Both the position numbers and the translations under genes were made by a program. A stretch of 64,000 nucleotides of DNA, from the NCBI GenBank assembly GCA_039105265.1, contig JAPFFF010000016.1, forward strand, positions 2,666,001 through 2,730,000. Direction: 5' to 3'. The notes beneath the pieces are model-generated. The model saw only the letters and a program-made list of their open reading frames with translations. It made no database searches and was not told the origin of the DNA. Source of the stretch: Tritrichomonas musculus. Taxonomy: Eukaryota > Parabasalia > Tritrichomonadida > Tritrichomonadidae. Below, one piece after another: positions 1 through 10,475 of the stretch (the stretch's first letter is position 1; each line of letters starts with the position of its first letter).

Positions 1-1202
1 TTGAAGGGAAAACATTCCAAAAAGTTGACATAAATAATGCAAAAGAAAAAATATTAACCAAAAATTTATTCAATGATATTGAAAATGATAAAAACAATGA
101 TAATGAGAATGAAACTTTAGTTCATATTGAAGAAATAGAAAGTTTGAAATATGGATTCATTGATTTGAATAATTACAAAAGAAAAAGAATGATTTTCAAA
201 AGTGATTTTTCTAAAATTTACAGAATTATTGAAAAAGAAAGTGGTGAAATATACTCAGCTAAAATATCAAATCTGGAAATTAGTAAGTTTTCAAAGAATG
301 AATTCATTAACTTGACTCGAGAAGTGAACATTCTTTCAAAACTAAATCATCCAGCAATTACTAAATTCATCGGATATAGTCCTGTCAACTTCAAAAACCT
401 TCCAAAGCCAGTGATCATTACAGAATATTTACCAAATGGATCATTGGAGAACATTCTTGCATCTGAAAGAAATGGAAGGCCTGTTCTTGGATGGGATGAG
501 ACAAAAAAGCTAATAAATATATATGGAATCGCATCAAGCATGCTTTATTTGCATTCACATAATATTCTACATCGTGATCTTCGTCCAAGCAATATTTTGC
601 TTGATGATTCATTGTATCCCAAATTGGCTGATTTTGGATTATGTACAAAACATCATAATATCAACACAATTACATTTCAATCAACTTGTGGAATCAAAGG
701 GAAGCCAACTTATTTAGCTCCTGAAATATTGATTTCAAAAGAATATTCAAAATCAAGTGATGTTTATTCATTTGGCATGGTTGTTTATGAAATAGTAACA
801 TATGAAATTCCATTCAATAATATGACAGATGCTGTTCAAATTATTGACGAAGTTGTAACAAAAGGAAACAGGCCTGAGTTCAAAGAAACTGTTCCTGATT
901 GTTATAAAAATTTAATTGAAAGATGTTGGTCAGCAGAACCAAATGAAAGACCAACATTTTCTGAAATAATTGATGAGCTTAAAAATAATTCAGAATTCAT
1001 TACGAATGAAATGAAAAAAGATGATTTTTATAATTATATTAATTATATCGACGAATTTGACACTATATTTGATGCTTCAAGCTATATACTTGATGTAAAT
1101 GATTTAATTGCGTCTAGTAATGAAATTTGTAAAGACGAGAACAAAAAATCAAAAAAGAAAAAAGTCTCAAAAACTCATAAAAAAAATAAAACAAAAAAAT
1201 AA
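1..1202 (+). CDS. Protein kinase, 3' part (5' end outside window)
   Basis: The frame is open from the window edge, with no stop before residue M/L at 144, so the true start lies upstream. An Asn/Glu-rich linker leads into a tyrosine-kinase-like (TKL) type domain. Visible features are a YSAKIS beta-3 lysine, a catalytic loop HRDLRPSN, an intact DFG (ADFGLC), a YLAPE motif and a RCW...RP C-lobe end, so it should be catalytically active. The tail after about nt 1050 ends in a Lys-rich, NLS-like stretch. The sequence EYLPNGSL...WDETKKLINIYGIAS is closely similar to the first kinase domain of the gene at 39718-42972, so this may be the last domain of another multi-kinase protein. Substrate is unknown. 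Confidence 0.85.
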   Translation, partial: EGKTFQKVDINNAKEKILTKNLFNDIENDKNNDNENETLVHIEEIESLKYGFIDLNNYKRKRMIFKSDFSKIYRIIEKESGEIYSAKISNLEISKFSKNEFINLTREVNILSKLNHPAITKFIGYSPVNFKNLPKPVIITEYLPNGSLENILASERNGRPVLGWDETKKLINIYGIASSMLYLHSHNILHRDLRPSNILLDDSLYPKLADFGLCTKHHNINTITFQSTCGIKGKPTYLAPEILISKEYSKSSDVYSFGMVVYEIVTYEIPFNNMTDAVQIIDEVVTKGNRPEFKETVPDCYKNLIERCWSAEPNERPTFSEIIDELKNNSEFITNEMKKDDFYNYINYIDEFDTIFDASSYILDVNDLIASSNEICKDENKKSKKKKVSKTHKKNKTKK

Positions 1203-1309
1203 TCAGATAGATAAAATAATGATAAAAATATTATTTAAAAACCAAGAAATGTTTTATAGGCTTCTTTTATTATAAACCTGAAGATAATTTTCTCATAATT
1301 GAAATTGTA

Positions 1310-1711
1310 GGACAATCGTTTTTTTCTACGCCACTTTTTGAATGGTTTTTCTATCCATGAATAGCTATTCATGGAAAGAAAAAAAACGCCATCTTAAGGT
1401 GAAATTTAACTTACTCTGTTAAGAAAATTAACCAAAAAAATCGTAAATTTTTCCTTAAAATTTTAACTATTTGCTTTTTTTGATATAATTTTTTTTTATT
1501 TTTACATAATTTTTCAGGAATATACGCACCAGTGATCACCACAGGGTTGCGCGAAGCCGAATCAGGCTCCTTGAATTGCTGGATGAATCGGGAAGCCATT
1601 TGAACTAAATATTTATGCATTATTTAGCAAAAATTGAATAAAAAATGTATAAAAAAGTATTCAAAAAGTTAAAAAGTTATCAAAAAGTGGCGAGGAAAAA
1701 TACGATTCCCC
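1310..1711. mobile_element. 402-bp MULE-type MITE with 9-bp target duplication
   Basis: The ends are imperfect inverted repeats: left begins GGACAATCGTTTTTTTC and right, reversed, begins GGGGAATCGTATTTTTC; both then share CGCCACTTTTTGA. The element is flanked by the exact direct repeat GAAATTGTA (1301-1309 and 1712-1720). A 9-bp duplication is typical of Mutator-like elements. There is no transposase, so it is non-autonomous. Inside are a perfect palindrome at 1354-1375 (centre AATAGCTATT) and a GC-richer stretch at about 1528-1600, which on the minus strand could encode a 69-residue peptide (1411-1620). I do not recognise that peptide; it could be a captured gene fragment. Confidence 0.75.
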
Positions 1712-2218
1712 GAAATTGTAAATTCTGAAAGAAAAATTCAAAAAGAGTTAATTCAATTTTCTCATAATTTTGATAAAATTATACAATTCATGAATTAGTT
1801 AATTTAGATAAAATTCCATCATCAATCGAATCAATTGGAAATAGTGTCTTTTCATGGTTCATCAAATTATTTGATAACCAGATTCCATTGAATTAACAAT
1901 GAATTATAATAATACTATCTTTGTCGTTTGTAAAAAAATCTAATCTTTTAATCTTTTTATATTTTTACATAATTTTTACCGAGTCTTCATACAGCCTAGC
2001 GGATGTCGAGCGCAGCCAAGCGAAGGCGAAACGTGGTAAAATTTTTGTAAGATTAAGGGGGACCTTTCCCCGTTTACTATTTTTTTGAACGATCATTGTT
2101 TCACTTTGATATAATCGTTTTCCCTCAAATTTTCATTCAATTTTAAAAAAGAAATAACTAAAGATAGAAATCAAATTGATGTTTGCTTTTTGTTTTATCA
2201 ATACTGTATTCAAAAAAA
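1712..2218. other. Intergenic, with a small GC-rich island
   Basis: No gene is supported. A short GC-rich island at about 1977-2040 (contains GCGGATGTCGAGCGCAGCC) stands out sharply from the AT-rich surroundings. It is preceded by TATTTTTACATAATTTTT, which also occurs inside the MITE at 1310-1711, so it may be a related element fragment. I checked it for a tRNA fold and found none. Confidence 0.4.
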
Positions 2219-2368
2219 TTAAAACTTGACGGTGGCAAAATGTTAAAAAATATTAATACAATTGAAAAAAATCAAAAAAATCATAAATATTTTAATTTTT
2301 TTTAATAATTTATTAAATAATAAACTTAATGATAATTAAACCAAAAAATTGCCACCGTCATGTTTTAA
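2219..2368. mobile_element. 150-bp inverted-repeat element bounded by TTAA
   Basis: Arms TTAAAACTTGACGGTGGCAA (left) and its inverted partner (right, one mismatch) enclose about 110 bp of nearly pure A+T. Both ends coincide with TTAA (2219-2222 and 2365-2368), the target duplicated by piggyBac-type transposons. The element is non-coding. It could equally be a stable hairpin of other origin; the TTAA ends are suggestive only. Confidence 0.5.
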
Positions 2369-3269
2369 GTCATGGTACATTCTCTATATTTATTGAATTA
2401 ATAATTTAACTTAGATATCCTGAAATGAGTTATTTCATTTTTAAATTTTCTTTTGTTGTTATAATTTAGAAAAAAACATATTTTTAAGCATAAAGCAATA
2501 AGAAAAAACTGGTTATTTATCAATATTCACAATAATAATGATCAATTAAATACCTTAACAAGAGAAAAAACTTGTTTTTTTGATCAATTATAATTCTGAT
2601 TTATAATTTACTTAAATTTTTATCATAAATGATCATATCAGTTAATTTAAAAAAGATAATGAATTATTACCAGTTTTTATATATTTATTTTCAATTTTAT
2701 ATATAATATGTGTTGATTTGCTTTTTTTTTTTTAGAAAAATCAAAATGATACAAAATTGAGACGTTTCATTACTCATAAAAGCATTATTTATCTGGAATG
2801 CTTATTGAATTCCAATTTGTTTTACAGTTTTCTATTAAAATATGAAAAAATCATTGCAAACCCTCTTTGAGAACAAAGCTGTAAAATCTTTTTTATCAAT
2901 ATAAAAAACCGATAAACTGTTTTTTTCCAGAAAAAATAGTGGAATTGCATGATAATAAAAGAAATCATTTTTTTTCCAAAAAAAAGAAGAGAAGAGAATA
3001 GTGGAATTGAAGTAAATAATATATGTAAAGATGTATAAAATTGATTTATAATATCTTAAGTATTGTATTGCTATTTTATAGCATATATGATATAATCGAT
3101 CAAATTCAACAAAAAAAAACTGGAAAAAATCATAACTATTGAATTCGTATTTTGATAAAATCCTTGTAATCTCTCTAAAAATCAAAAAAAATGATGAGCT
3201 TCGGTGAGTGTAATACATTGATTTTCGCATAGCTAAGAAAGGGAAGTAGTGATGGGTGATCAATAATCC

Positions 3270-5330
3270 AGGTCAGATAGAATTATCCCAAAAACGCCAT
3301 AAATGACCCACTTTTGGGCCACCTATAAATATCAAAAATAGCATACACCCATAGCACCATATTTTGAACCTGCAAATGAACCCACATTTGGACCCATAAT
3401 TGGGGGTCATGTAGAGTTCCCTATTTTTGACCCATATTGCATACTACCCCAAAACGCCTTAAAACGCCTATATTTGGGGCCATACAAATTCCAAAAATAG
3501 CCCAAAAACGCCCATAAAACGCCCATATTTGGGCCCATACAAATTCCAAAAATAGGCCAGATTTGAATGAGAATGCATAAATGCTCACCAACCACCAACC
3601 ACCAACCACCTAAGATAGATAGACTCATACGCGATAACCTAAAGTTGAGTATCTCCATATATTAGACCCAAAAACTAATCAACACCCATATGCCTATAAA
3701 CGTTCCCCCAAGGGAAACAGCTCCAGACCCAGATGAGATTGATACAACCGATTAAAATTCAAAAATAGTATGTTATCAACAGCGTTGCGATGATTATTTT
3801 TGTATTTTTACCAATGGGCAAATGAGTAAGATTACTAGTGGTCATTTTAATAAAGATGTTCTACCCACAGACATCGTCAAAAGCTATATCGATATCATCG
3901 ATGAGGAGTTCGGTGGGGGTATCTCAACCAACAACCAATATGTTGGACAGCTGAGCAGTCTCATAAAGTTCCTGAATGAGAACTCATTTGTAGCTCACAC
4001 TGGTTTTAATACTAACTCGCTTCTCGAGGAATCAGATTTTGATACATTCGTCAGGCGACTGAGGCTTACGCGTGATGAACAGGAGCGTCTCCAGAAATTG
4101 GGATTGTAACGTGCTGAACGTTTACTGAATAGCAAGATTAAGAAGACGCATTTTGATAAATGGGTTTTAACCGCGAAAACTGCCCAAGATTATATCAAGA
4201 TCATCAACACTGAGTTCGGTGGCAAAATCCCAACCGACATACCACAGGCCTCACAGCAGAGCAGTCTCATAAAGTTCCTAAATGATAATTTATTTGTATA
4301 TCGCACGGGTTACGACACCACTTATAAACTCAAGGTATCAGATTTTGATACATTCTTCGAGAGACTGCATGATGAACAAGAGGATGAGCTGCTGAGGGCT
4401 GCAACTGAACAGAATCTGTATGCACTTGAGGATGTCAAACTTGAACGTGAACGTGCTAAGCAATTGGAACGGGAGCGTGCTGAACGGGAGCGTCTCCAGA
4501 AGCGGGAACAGAAACTCGCTGAGAAATTGAAACGGGATCGATTGAAACAGAAGCAGGAACAGGAGCGTGAAAAGCATCTCAAGATCTCGAATAAGCATTT
4601 TGGTGAAATTCCCCCAGAAACTGTCAAAGGCTATATCGATATCATCAACACTGAGTTCGGTGGTAACATCCCTACAAACACTACGTATATTCTTCAACTG
4701 GGCCCACTCAAGAAGTTCCTAAATGATAATTTATTTGTGCATCGCACTGGTAAGCTCAAGGAATCAGATTTTGATACATTCTTCGAGAGACTTAGGACTG
4801 AACGCCGTGCAGCCTTAGATAAGGATTACTTCAAGCATTTCAATAGATATGATTACAGGATTTGGGACTCTATTGATGTACTTCAGCATAAGAATATTCG
4901 AGATAAGCTCGAACATCAATTAGCTGATGATCGCAAAGCATGTTCATATTTCAACAAGTATTATCCCGAGTATATCGATAGAGCTGAAATATAAGATATA
5001 CTCCGAGACAGGACTAAGGTTACAAAACTGAATCATATTATCGATGGTAACGCTAATATTGATAATCTCCCCAAGGACCCTGAAAATAAAGAAATACTCG
5101 ATTACTTCAGTGAGTTCGGTCACAAGTTCAAATCGAAACACACCGATTTCCTCATTGTGAATGTACCTGATGACTATGATAAGGCTGTTGAGGCTTGGCG
5201 AAAATATGTCAAATATGCTGATAGTGATTACAAGGAGCGTGAGGATATTGATACCTATGAGCCAATATACATATACATATACTACTTCATATCATTGAAG
5301 ATTTGGATTTTTCACAAATTTGGTTTAAAC
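3270..5330 (+). other. GC-richer block with repeated 75-residue modules; possible virus-like fossil
   Basis: The base and codon composition differ from the neighbours (frequent CGT, GCT, CTC codons). At 3270-3700 the DNA is a simple-repeat-like field of ACGCC, GACCCA and CCAACCA motifs. The coding-like part from about 3822 holds three related modules, at about 3840-4070, 4150-4370 and 4590-4800. Each runs from HF through a YI.II..EFGG core to FLN.N.FV and ends SDFDTF..RL. Two modules are linked by a Glu/Arg/Lys-rich coiled coil. I do not recognise the family. Composition and architecture recall proteins of large virus-like (Polinton-type) elements in trichomonads, but no hallmark gene is present here. 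It is broken, with a few breaks. Confidence 0.4.
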
Positions 5331-5563
5331 CAAATTTTTTCTTTTTGAAATTGACTTTTTCATGATCCTCTCAAAATATTTTAATTTATTTTTATCTTGA
5401 AATATTAAATGTTTTTATTTTAATCAATATAATAATTAATATTTTTTTTTGAAATATATATTTATATCGTAAATATATTAATTATATATGTTTAATTATT
5501 GAGATGTTATAGAGTTGAATTTTTTTTAACAAAACTATAACAATCTATTGTTCCAGAAATTTT

Positions 5564-6055
5564 ATGGAAAGTGTTACGACACAACCATTGTTTTCCGATG
5601 AAAATAATATCAAACAAAGCAAACCTAAATCAAATGTTAAATTTTACGTTATTATTGTAATTAGCCTTGTTGTTAGCCTCGCCATTGGATTTTTAATTGG
5701 GCATTTCGTATTTAGGAAAAAAATCAAAGAAACAATTGTAATTTATGGTGACCCTGTATCCGAAATTACGGATCCGATGAATACTTATGCTCTTATCGAT
5801 GTTCGCAATCAAACAGAATGGAACGAAGTACGAATAGTTAGCGCTATTTTAATACCAATATATGAACTCGAGCAAAAAATCGGTGATCATGTCCAAAATA
5901 AAAGCTTTCCAGTAAGAGTATTCTGTAAAAGTGGAGGAAGAGCTTCTAAAGCAAAGGAAAAGCTTCTTGTAATGGGATACAAAAATGTCCTCAATTTAGG
6001 AGGAATTGAGAGAGCAGCTGAACTCATAAAAGATGCAGTTGTGATAAGGAATTAA
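5564..6055 (+). CDS. Single-pass membrane rhodanese-domain protein
   Basis: 163 residues. A charged N-terminal tail of about 25 residues is followed by one membrane helix (residues about 26-50) with a basic flank RKKIK. A compact rhodanese domain follows: ALIDVRNQTEW is the usual entry motif and the active-site loop is CKSGGR (C121-R126), fitting C-x-x-G-x-R. The length matches single-domain PspE/GlpE-like rhodaneses, which move sulfane sulfur. The domain should lie on one side of a membrane, but which membrane cannot be told. ATG is the first in frame. I see no clear initiator just upstream. No neighbour suggests a pathway. Confidence 0.85.
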   Translation: MESVTTQPLFSDENNIKQSKPKSNVKFYVIIVISLVVSLAIGFLIGHFVFRKKIKETIVIYGDPVSEITDPMNTYALIDVRNQTEWNEVRIVSAILIPIYELEQKIGDHVQNKSFPVRVFCKSGGRASKAKEKLLVMGYKNVLNLGGIERAAELIKDAVVIRN

Positions 6056-7152
6056 TTTCAAAATAAATTTTTAGTATTTTTATTTGGGTTCAGCATTTCT
6101 AAAATTGTTTAAAAACAAATACAATATATTGTTTTGTATAGTTAATTTCAAAATGTTTATTAATTTGAATTAGTTATTTACTTATAATAATATATTTGCA
6201 TAATGAGCATGCTGCTGATAAACCAAAATAGGATAATAAGTAATGAGGCTAAATTTCTATTCAATATTTTAGTAAATATACCAAAGTTACAAATCAGAAC
6301 ATAGGCGAATATGTTCAGTTAATGTTTGGGTATTGTCTTTTTAATTTATTAACAAGAATACCGCTTTTTGAGCTACGCTCAAAACGTGTCTTCATTCAAT
6401 TTACTAATTTGTAGCTAAAAAAAATACATGTTCCTCAGTTTCGAAAAATATTTGAATGAGTATCTCAGGAAATTGAGAGGACTTGAACAGTACGAAGCCT
6501 TTTATTAATGCCAAAATTGAACTTGAATGATGGGACATGTATATTTTAAAAGCATTTAGTATCTGGGAAATTAGTTTTTTGATTTAAATATATACATATA
6601 TATTCATTTATGATTCTATAGGTTTATCCATCATCATAAAGTACTATGATAGTTGCATAAACTATTTCTTTTTCTGCTATCACAAACACATTATCGCTTT
6701 TTTGCATCATTATTCGTATTTTAAAAATTAATAAGTGTAAAATTTTGATTGAAAATAATAATACAAAATTTGAATTCACTAAAAATAATAATACAAAAAT
6801 TCAATTCCCAAAAAAAACCTAATAAGATAAAACATGAGAAATTAGGTATTTTGCGTAAAAAGATGAAATAATGAAGAGAAAAATGTATCTTAAATTTTGT
6901 GAATCAACTATGATTCTTTTCACAAAAAATGGTTACATTTCCCGTTATATTAAAAATTTTTCTGTAATCATATAGAATTTTTTGTTTATCTTATTTAATT
7001 GGATTTTTCCGTTATAATCTGAAAAAAACTGCAAGATAATCTTAAGAATAATGTCCAACTTATAATAGCAATCATAATTTTTAATTCTGCTTTTTGAATA
7101 TCAAAATAATAGTTGAAAACTAGAATATTTATTAATAAGAAACATATCAAAA
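6056..7152. other. Intergenic, no gene seen
   Basis: AT-rich sequence between a plus-strand and a minus-strand gene (convergent arrangement). I found no open frame with family signatures and no RNA gene. Runs such as AATAATAATACAAA are simple-sequence. Confidence 0.5.
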
Positions 7153-7728
7153 TTAAAAGGTACTAAAACCTTCATATTTTCCATTCTTAATATTTTCTAT
7201 ATATGAGATTCTTAAATCTCTTTCATATACAATTTTTTCAAGGAGATATAATAAATCCTTAAGAATAGAATCATTTTTTTCACCTATCCAAGGCTTAATT
7301 TTAACAAGGTTTTTAGGATTATTTAGCGCTGAACCAGCTGAATCATCTATTAATAGTAATTGGCTAAGTGGTCTCCTAATTATATTCAAATCTTTAACAC
7401 AGTAACCATAGGTATTTATACATGAATTATTATAAAAACGGCGGCTTTTGTCGACATTAGGCATGATTTTATCAATAATTGCATCAGCATATTCTCTATT
7501 TGATGCGGTAAAAAAGAAAATATCATATAATTTAGATAAATGATCTAAAAAATAATGTAAATATGGTCTTGTCTGTACATATAACTTTCTTCTTTTGAAA
7601 AAAATAGTAAAATAATTATTATTATCTAAATATTTAGGTGGAAGTGGAGTCACATGAACCAAAGTATCATCAAGATCAATCACAACGGCAGGCTTCGAGA
7701 GAATAATTGAGGAAAATGATTTGTGCAT
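7153..7728 (-). CDS. FCP1/SCP-like (NLI-interacting factor) phosphatase
   Basis: 191 residues, about the size of an isolated catalytic domain. Motif I is VVIDLDDTL, with D18 the expected nucleophile and D20 the general acid (DxDxT). KLYVQTRPYL and FFFTAS correspond to the substrate-side strand and motif II. The motif III Asp pair lies in LLLIDDSAGS. These are the haloacid dehalogenase signatures of small CTD phosphatases, which dephosphorylate Ser/Thr residues, classically in the RNA polymerase II tail. The substrate here is not known. It starts at the first ATG, a few residues before the domain. No TCA-type initiator is visible immediately upstream. It appears intact. Confidence 0.9.
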   Translation of the reverse strand: MHKSFSSIILSKPAVVIDLDDTLVHVTPLPPKYLDNNNYFTIFFKRRKLYVQTRPYLHYFLDHLSKLYDIFFFTASNREYADAIIDKIMPNVDKSRRFYNNSCINTYGYCVKDLNIIRRPLSQLLLIDDSAGSALNNPKNLVKIKPWIGEKNDSILKDLLYLLEKIVYERDLRISYIENIKNGKYEGFSTF

Positions 7729-8771
7729 TGCAATAATAACTATAAAATATATAAATGATTTGAATTGTTTTTGAAATTGAATTCATTCAAATTGTTTAGC
7801 ACATGATTCAAAAAGCAATTCCCAAGAAAAATTGAATGTAAAATTTTTAAATTTTTCAATTGCAACCATATCTCCTACAATTCTGAATTTAAACTTTTTG
7901 AAATAAATTAAAACTCCTTTTTATGTTAGCTTTATCTAGCTAATAATATTAAACAAATCATAACTTAAATATAATATTTATTTTTTTATATAATAAATAT
8001 TAAATTTTATTAAATAATCATTTTTTTCATGATATATTTATTTTATTTTTTTTTGAAATTATAACGAACAAAAAACAACCAACTTTTCATTGAAAAGTTT
8101 TCAATAATAAAATAAATACCGTACCTTGAAAAACCTAATATTGCTCTCAAATAACTTCATACTAGATTTGAATGAAATTGAATGTTCTTTATAACAAAGA
8201 AAATTAAGCATATCTCCAAAAATTTAAAAGAAATAATACATTATCTTTATCTAAAAAATATTATTATTAATTTTTTGATGATCTAGTAACAATATATTTT
8301 CGATTTAGGTAACTTGCAATATTATCAGATCTATTTGCTATAAAAATTAAGTTTCTCGTAATGTAGTTTAACGAAAACTATTATGATTTACTTTTATTTG
8401 CTTTTTGACTGCTTCTCTTCTTTTGGTATTTTCAATGATATTATTGTTTTTTTTTTTTTTTTTATGAAAGAGGTATTAAAATTACCAAAATTTGAATAAA
8501 ATCCAAAATTAAAACGATTTTTTCATAATTTTTTAATATAAACCAATTTCTTATTAAAAATTTTTAATCAATCAAATTGTACATTTTAAAAAGGCATTTC
8601 TTGTGAATCTAATAGGACTCATTAGACTTGGAAAATTTGAAAGAACATTTCCTTTAGATATTTCTTTTCTTTTTAAATTATTAAAAGAACTTGGATGGAT
8701 TTTTGGAATCTGATTTACATTATTATAATGAATTTTGTAATTTTTCTCATAAATTTTTAATCTATTTTCGT
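7729..8771. other. Intergenic, no gene seen
   Basis: Very AT-rich, with a T tract at about 8448-8464. No open frame shows recognisable motifs on either strand. Confidence 0.45.
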
Positions 8772-9047
8772 CTATTTGAGGTTCAAACCATATTCGTCTA
8801 TTTGTTTCTTAAATATAATAGAGTCAACATCTCCAATGTAAGGTATATTTCCTCCTGATTCGCTATGAGGAAGCCAACGATTTCCTGAGAGAGTTGCACA
8901 AATGGCAGTTGAAATAGATTGAGGTGTGAGACCAAAAGTATTTTCAATATATTCTTGTTTCAGTCCTTACCTTTTCATTTCACATATCTGGATTTGTTCT
9001 CTGGAAAAAGTAGTTTTTTCTTCATCTGTCCAATTAAATTGATTCAT
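8772..9047 (-). pseudogene. Interrupted helix-turn-helix-like short protein gene
   Basis: Starting at ATG 9047 the frame reads MNQFNWTDEEKTTFSREQI and, further on, FGLTPQSISTAICATLSGNRW and ESGGNIPYIGDVDS. It is interrupted once, so it is probably not functional. The EYIENTFGLTPQSISTAI part looks like a DNA-binding helix-turn-helix. The RWLPHSESGGN...YIG.VD pattern resembles short repetitive proteins I associate with trichomonad genomes, possibly transposon-derived (inference). A TCATTT initiator 11 nt upstream supports the ATG. Confidence 0.45.
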
Positions 9048-9054
9048 ATAATAA

Positions 9055-9060
9055 AAATGA
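9055..9060 (-). promoter_or_regulatory. Initiator-like TCATTT
   Basis: Reads TCATTT on the minus strand, with its A (+1) at 9058, 11 nt before the ATG at 9047. It fits the trichomonad initiator TCA-Py-(T/A)-(T/A). Confidence 0.5.
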
Positions 9061-10475
9061 AAATCAACGTATATTTTTTTACTTCATTTGTTAAAATTAA
9101 AAATTTTCAATGAATAAACTTCACAGTAGTTTCTCAAAAATTCTTTACAATTGAAATATTTGTATTAAACTATAATAAATTTCAATAATTGAATGGATTT
9201 AGTATGAAGTTATATTGAGAGTAGTATGAGGTTTTTAAATATACGGTATGTAATCCATTGAATTCTAAAAAAGTTCAAAAAAATTCAAATGATATTGAAT
9301 TTTTCAATTATGGTTTTGAATTTTCTCAGTTTCATATAAAATGCTCATTTCGCTGATTTACCTACCTGAATCATTACAATTCTTGAATCTCTGTAGAGTT
9401 GCGAATTTAACTTTTTCGGAGCTATTGACAATAAAAAGTTCGAATCGGCGACAGATTTTATTTTTATGCCTTTTTCTCCAAATATATAATATTATGATTT
9501 ATATTTCATAATCCATAGAGTTGGAAATTGAGATAACAATTTATTTTAACATGATATTTTAACAAATTTGAAATATATTTATTTTGAATATCGAAGAATT
9601 TATTTTAATTATTATATTTTATTTAGTTTTGTATAAGTAGATGAAGAAAATACAAATTTTATAATCTCCAAAATCGTTATAATTGTTTTTTAAAAATGAA
9701 TATTTATTTTAAAAATATTTACTGCATTAAATGATCAATACTACATATAAAATTTAAATTTTGGTTGACAAACAATAATGTATTATTATACAGCTCAATA
9801 TGATAAAAATATTTTTAAACTTGTAAAAAAAACATCAATGTTTTTTCTTTAAAATTTGAATATATTATAATAATAATGGATTAATTTTTAAAAAATGCAT
9901 TTTAAATCCTGACTTTGCCAAAAAAACTCTAATAAGCTAATTTTATTCTGAACTATATATGATATTTGATATTTTAAAGGAAATTAATTGAAAATATACT
10001 GCATATTACACTATAAAAATACGATGCTTTAATAAACGCAGTGTTATTTTCATAATTTTAGGAGAAATTTAGTTTATTCAGAAAAAAATATTTGCAAATA
10101 TAGTGATAAATATAAGAAATAAATTAATAATATATATATTATTAATTATAATTAAAAATAGAATATATATATGCAATAAAATATTAATTTACCTAAATAA
10201 AAAATGATATAAATTAATATTTTATTTCTTGATGAAATAAAACAATTTTAAAAATTTATAAAAACGTTTTTATTTTATATAATAATAAAACCTTTTATAT
10301 TTTATATTTTGATAAAGAAATATATTTTATTTTTTTATAAATCATATTATTTAATTACAAAACTTTCATAGAAAAATTTACCCATTATTTCAAATTTTTA
10401 AATATGTTATCATAAAAATTTTTAAACCACCAAATAATTCAATATATTATTTGGACGATTAAATTTTCTCAAGCC
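9061..10475. other. Intergenic, no gene seen
   Basis: About 1.4 kb of extremely AT-rich sequence, with ATATATATATT-type runs near 10120-10170. A small inverted pair at about 9407-9445 (CGAATTTAACTTTTT and AAAAAGTTCGAATCG, imperfect) could form a hairpin. Confidence 0.45.

Noticed and set aside
1977-2040. Possible tRNA or small RNA in a GC-rich island
   Set aside because: No acceptor/T-arm pairing and no GGTTCGA-type box; kept only as an unexplained island.
2835-3263. 142-codon minus-strand open frame
   Set aside because: Phe/Ile/Tyr-rich low-complexity translation of AT-rich DNA, no domain signals, no plausible start context.
4322-4697. Two overlapping minus-strand open frames of about 100-119 codons
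   Set aside because: Antisense shadows of the Glu/Arg-rich coiled-coil stretch; Ser/Cys/Phe-rich and repetitive as expected from the complement.
8900-9047. GTAAGG within the short gene as an intron donor
   Set aside because: Trichomonad introns use GTATGT and ACTAACACACAG; neither is present.
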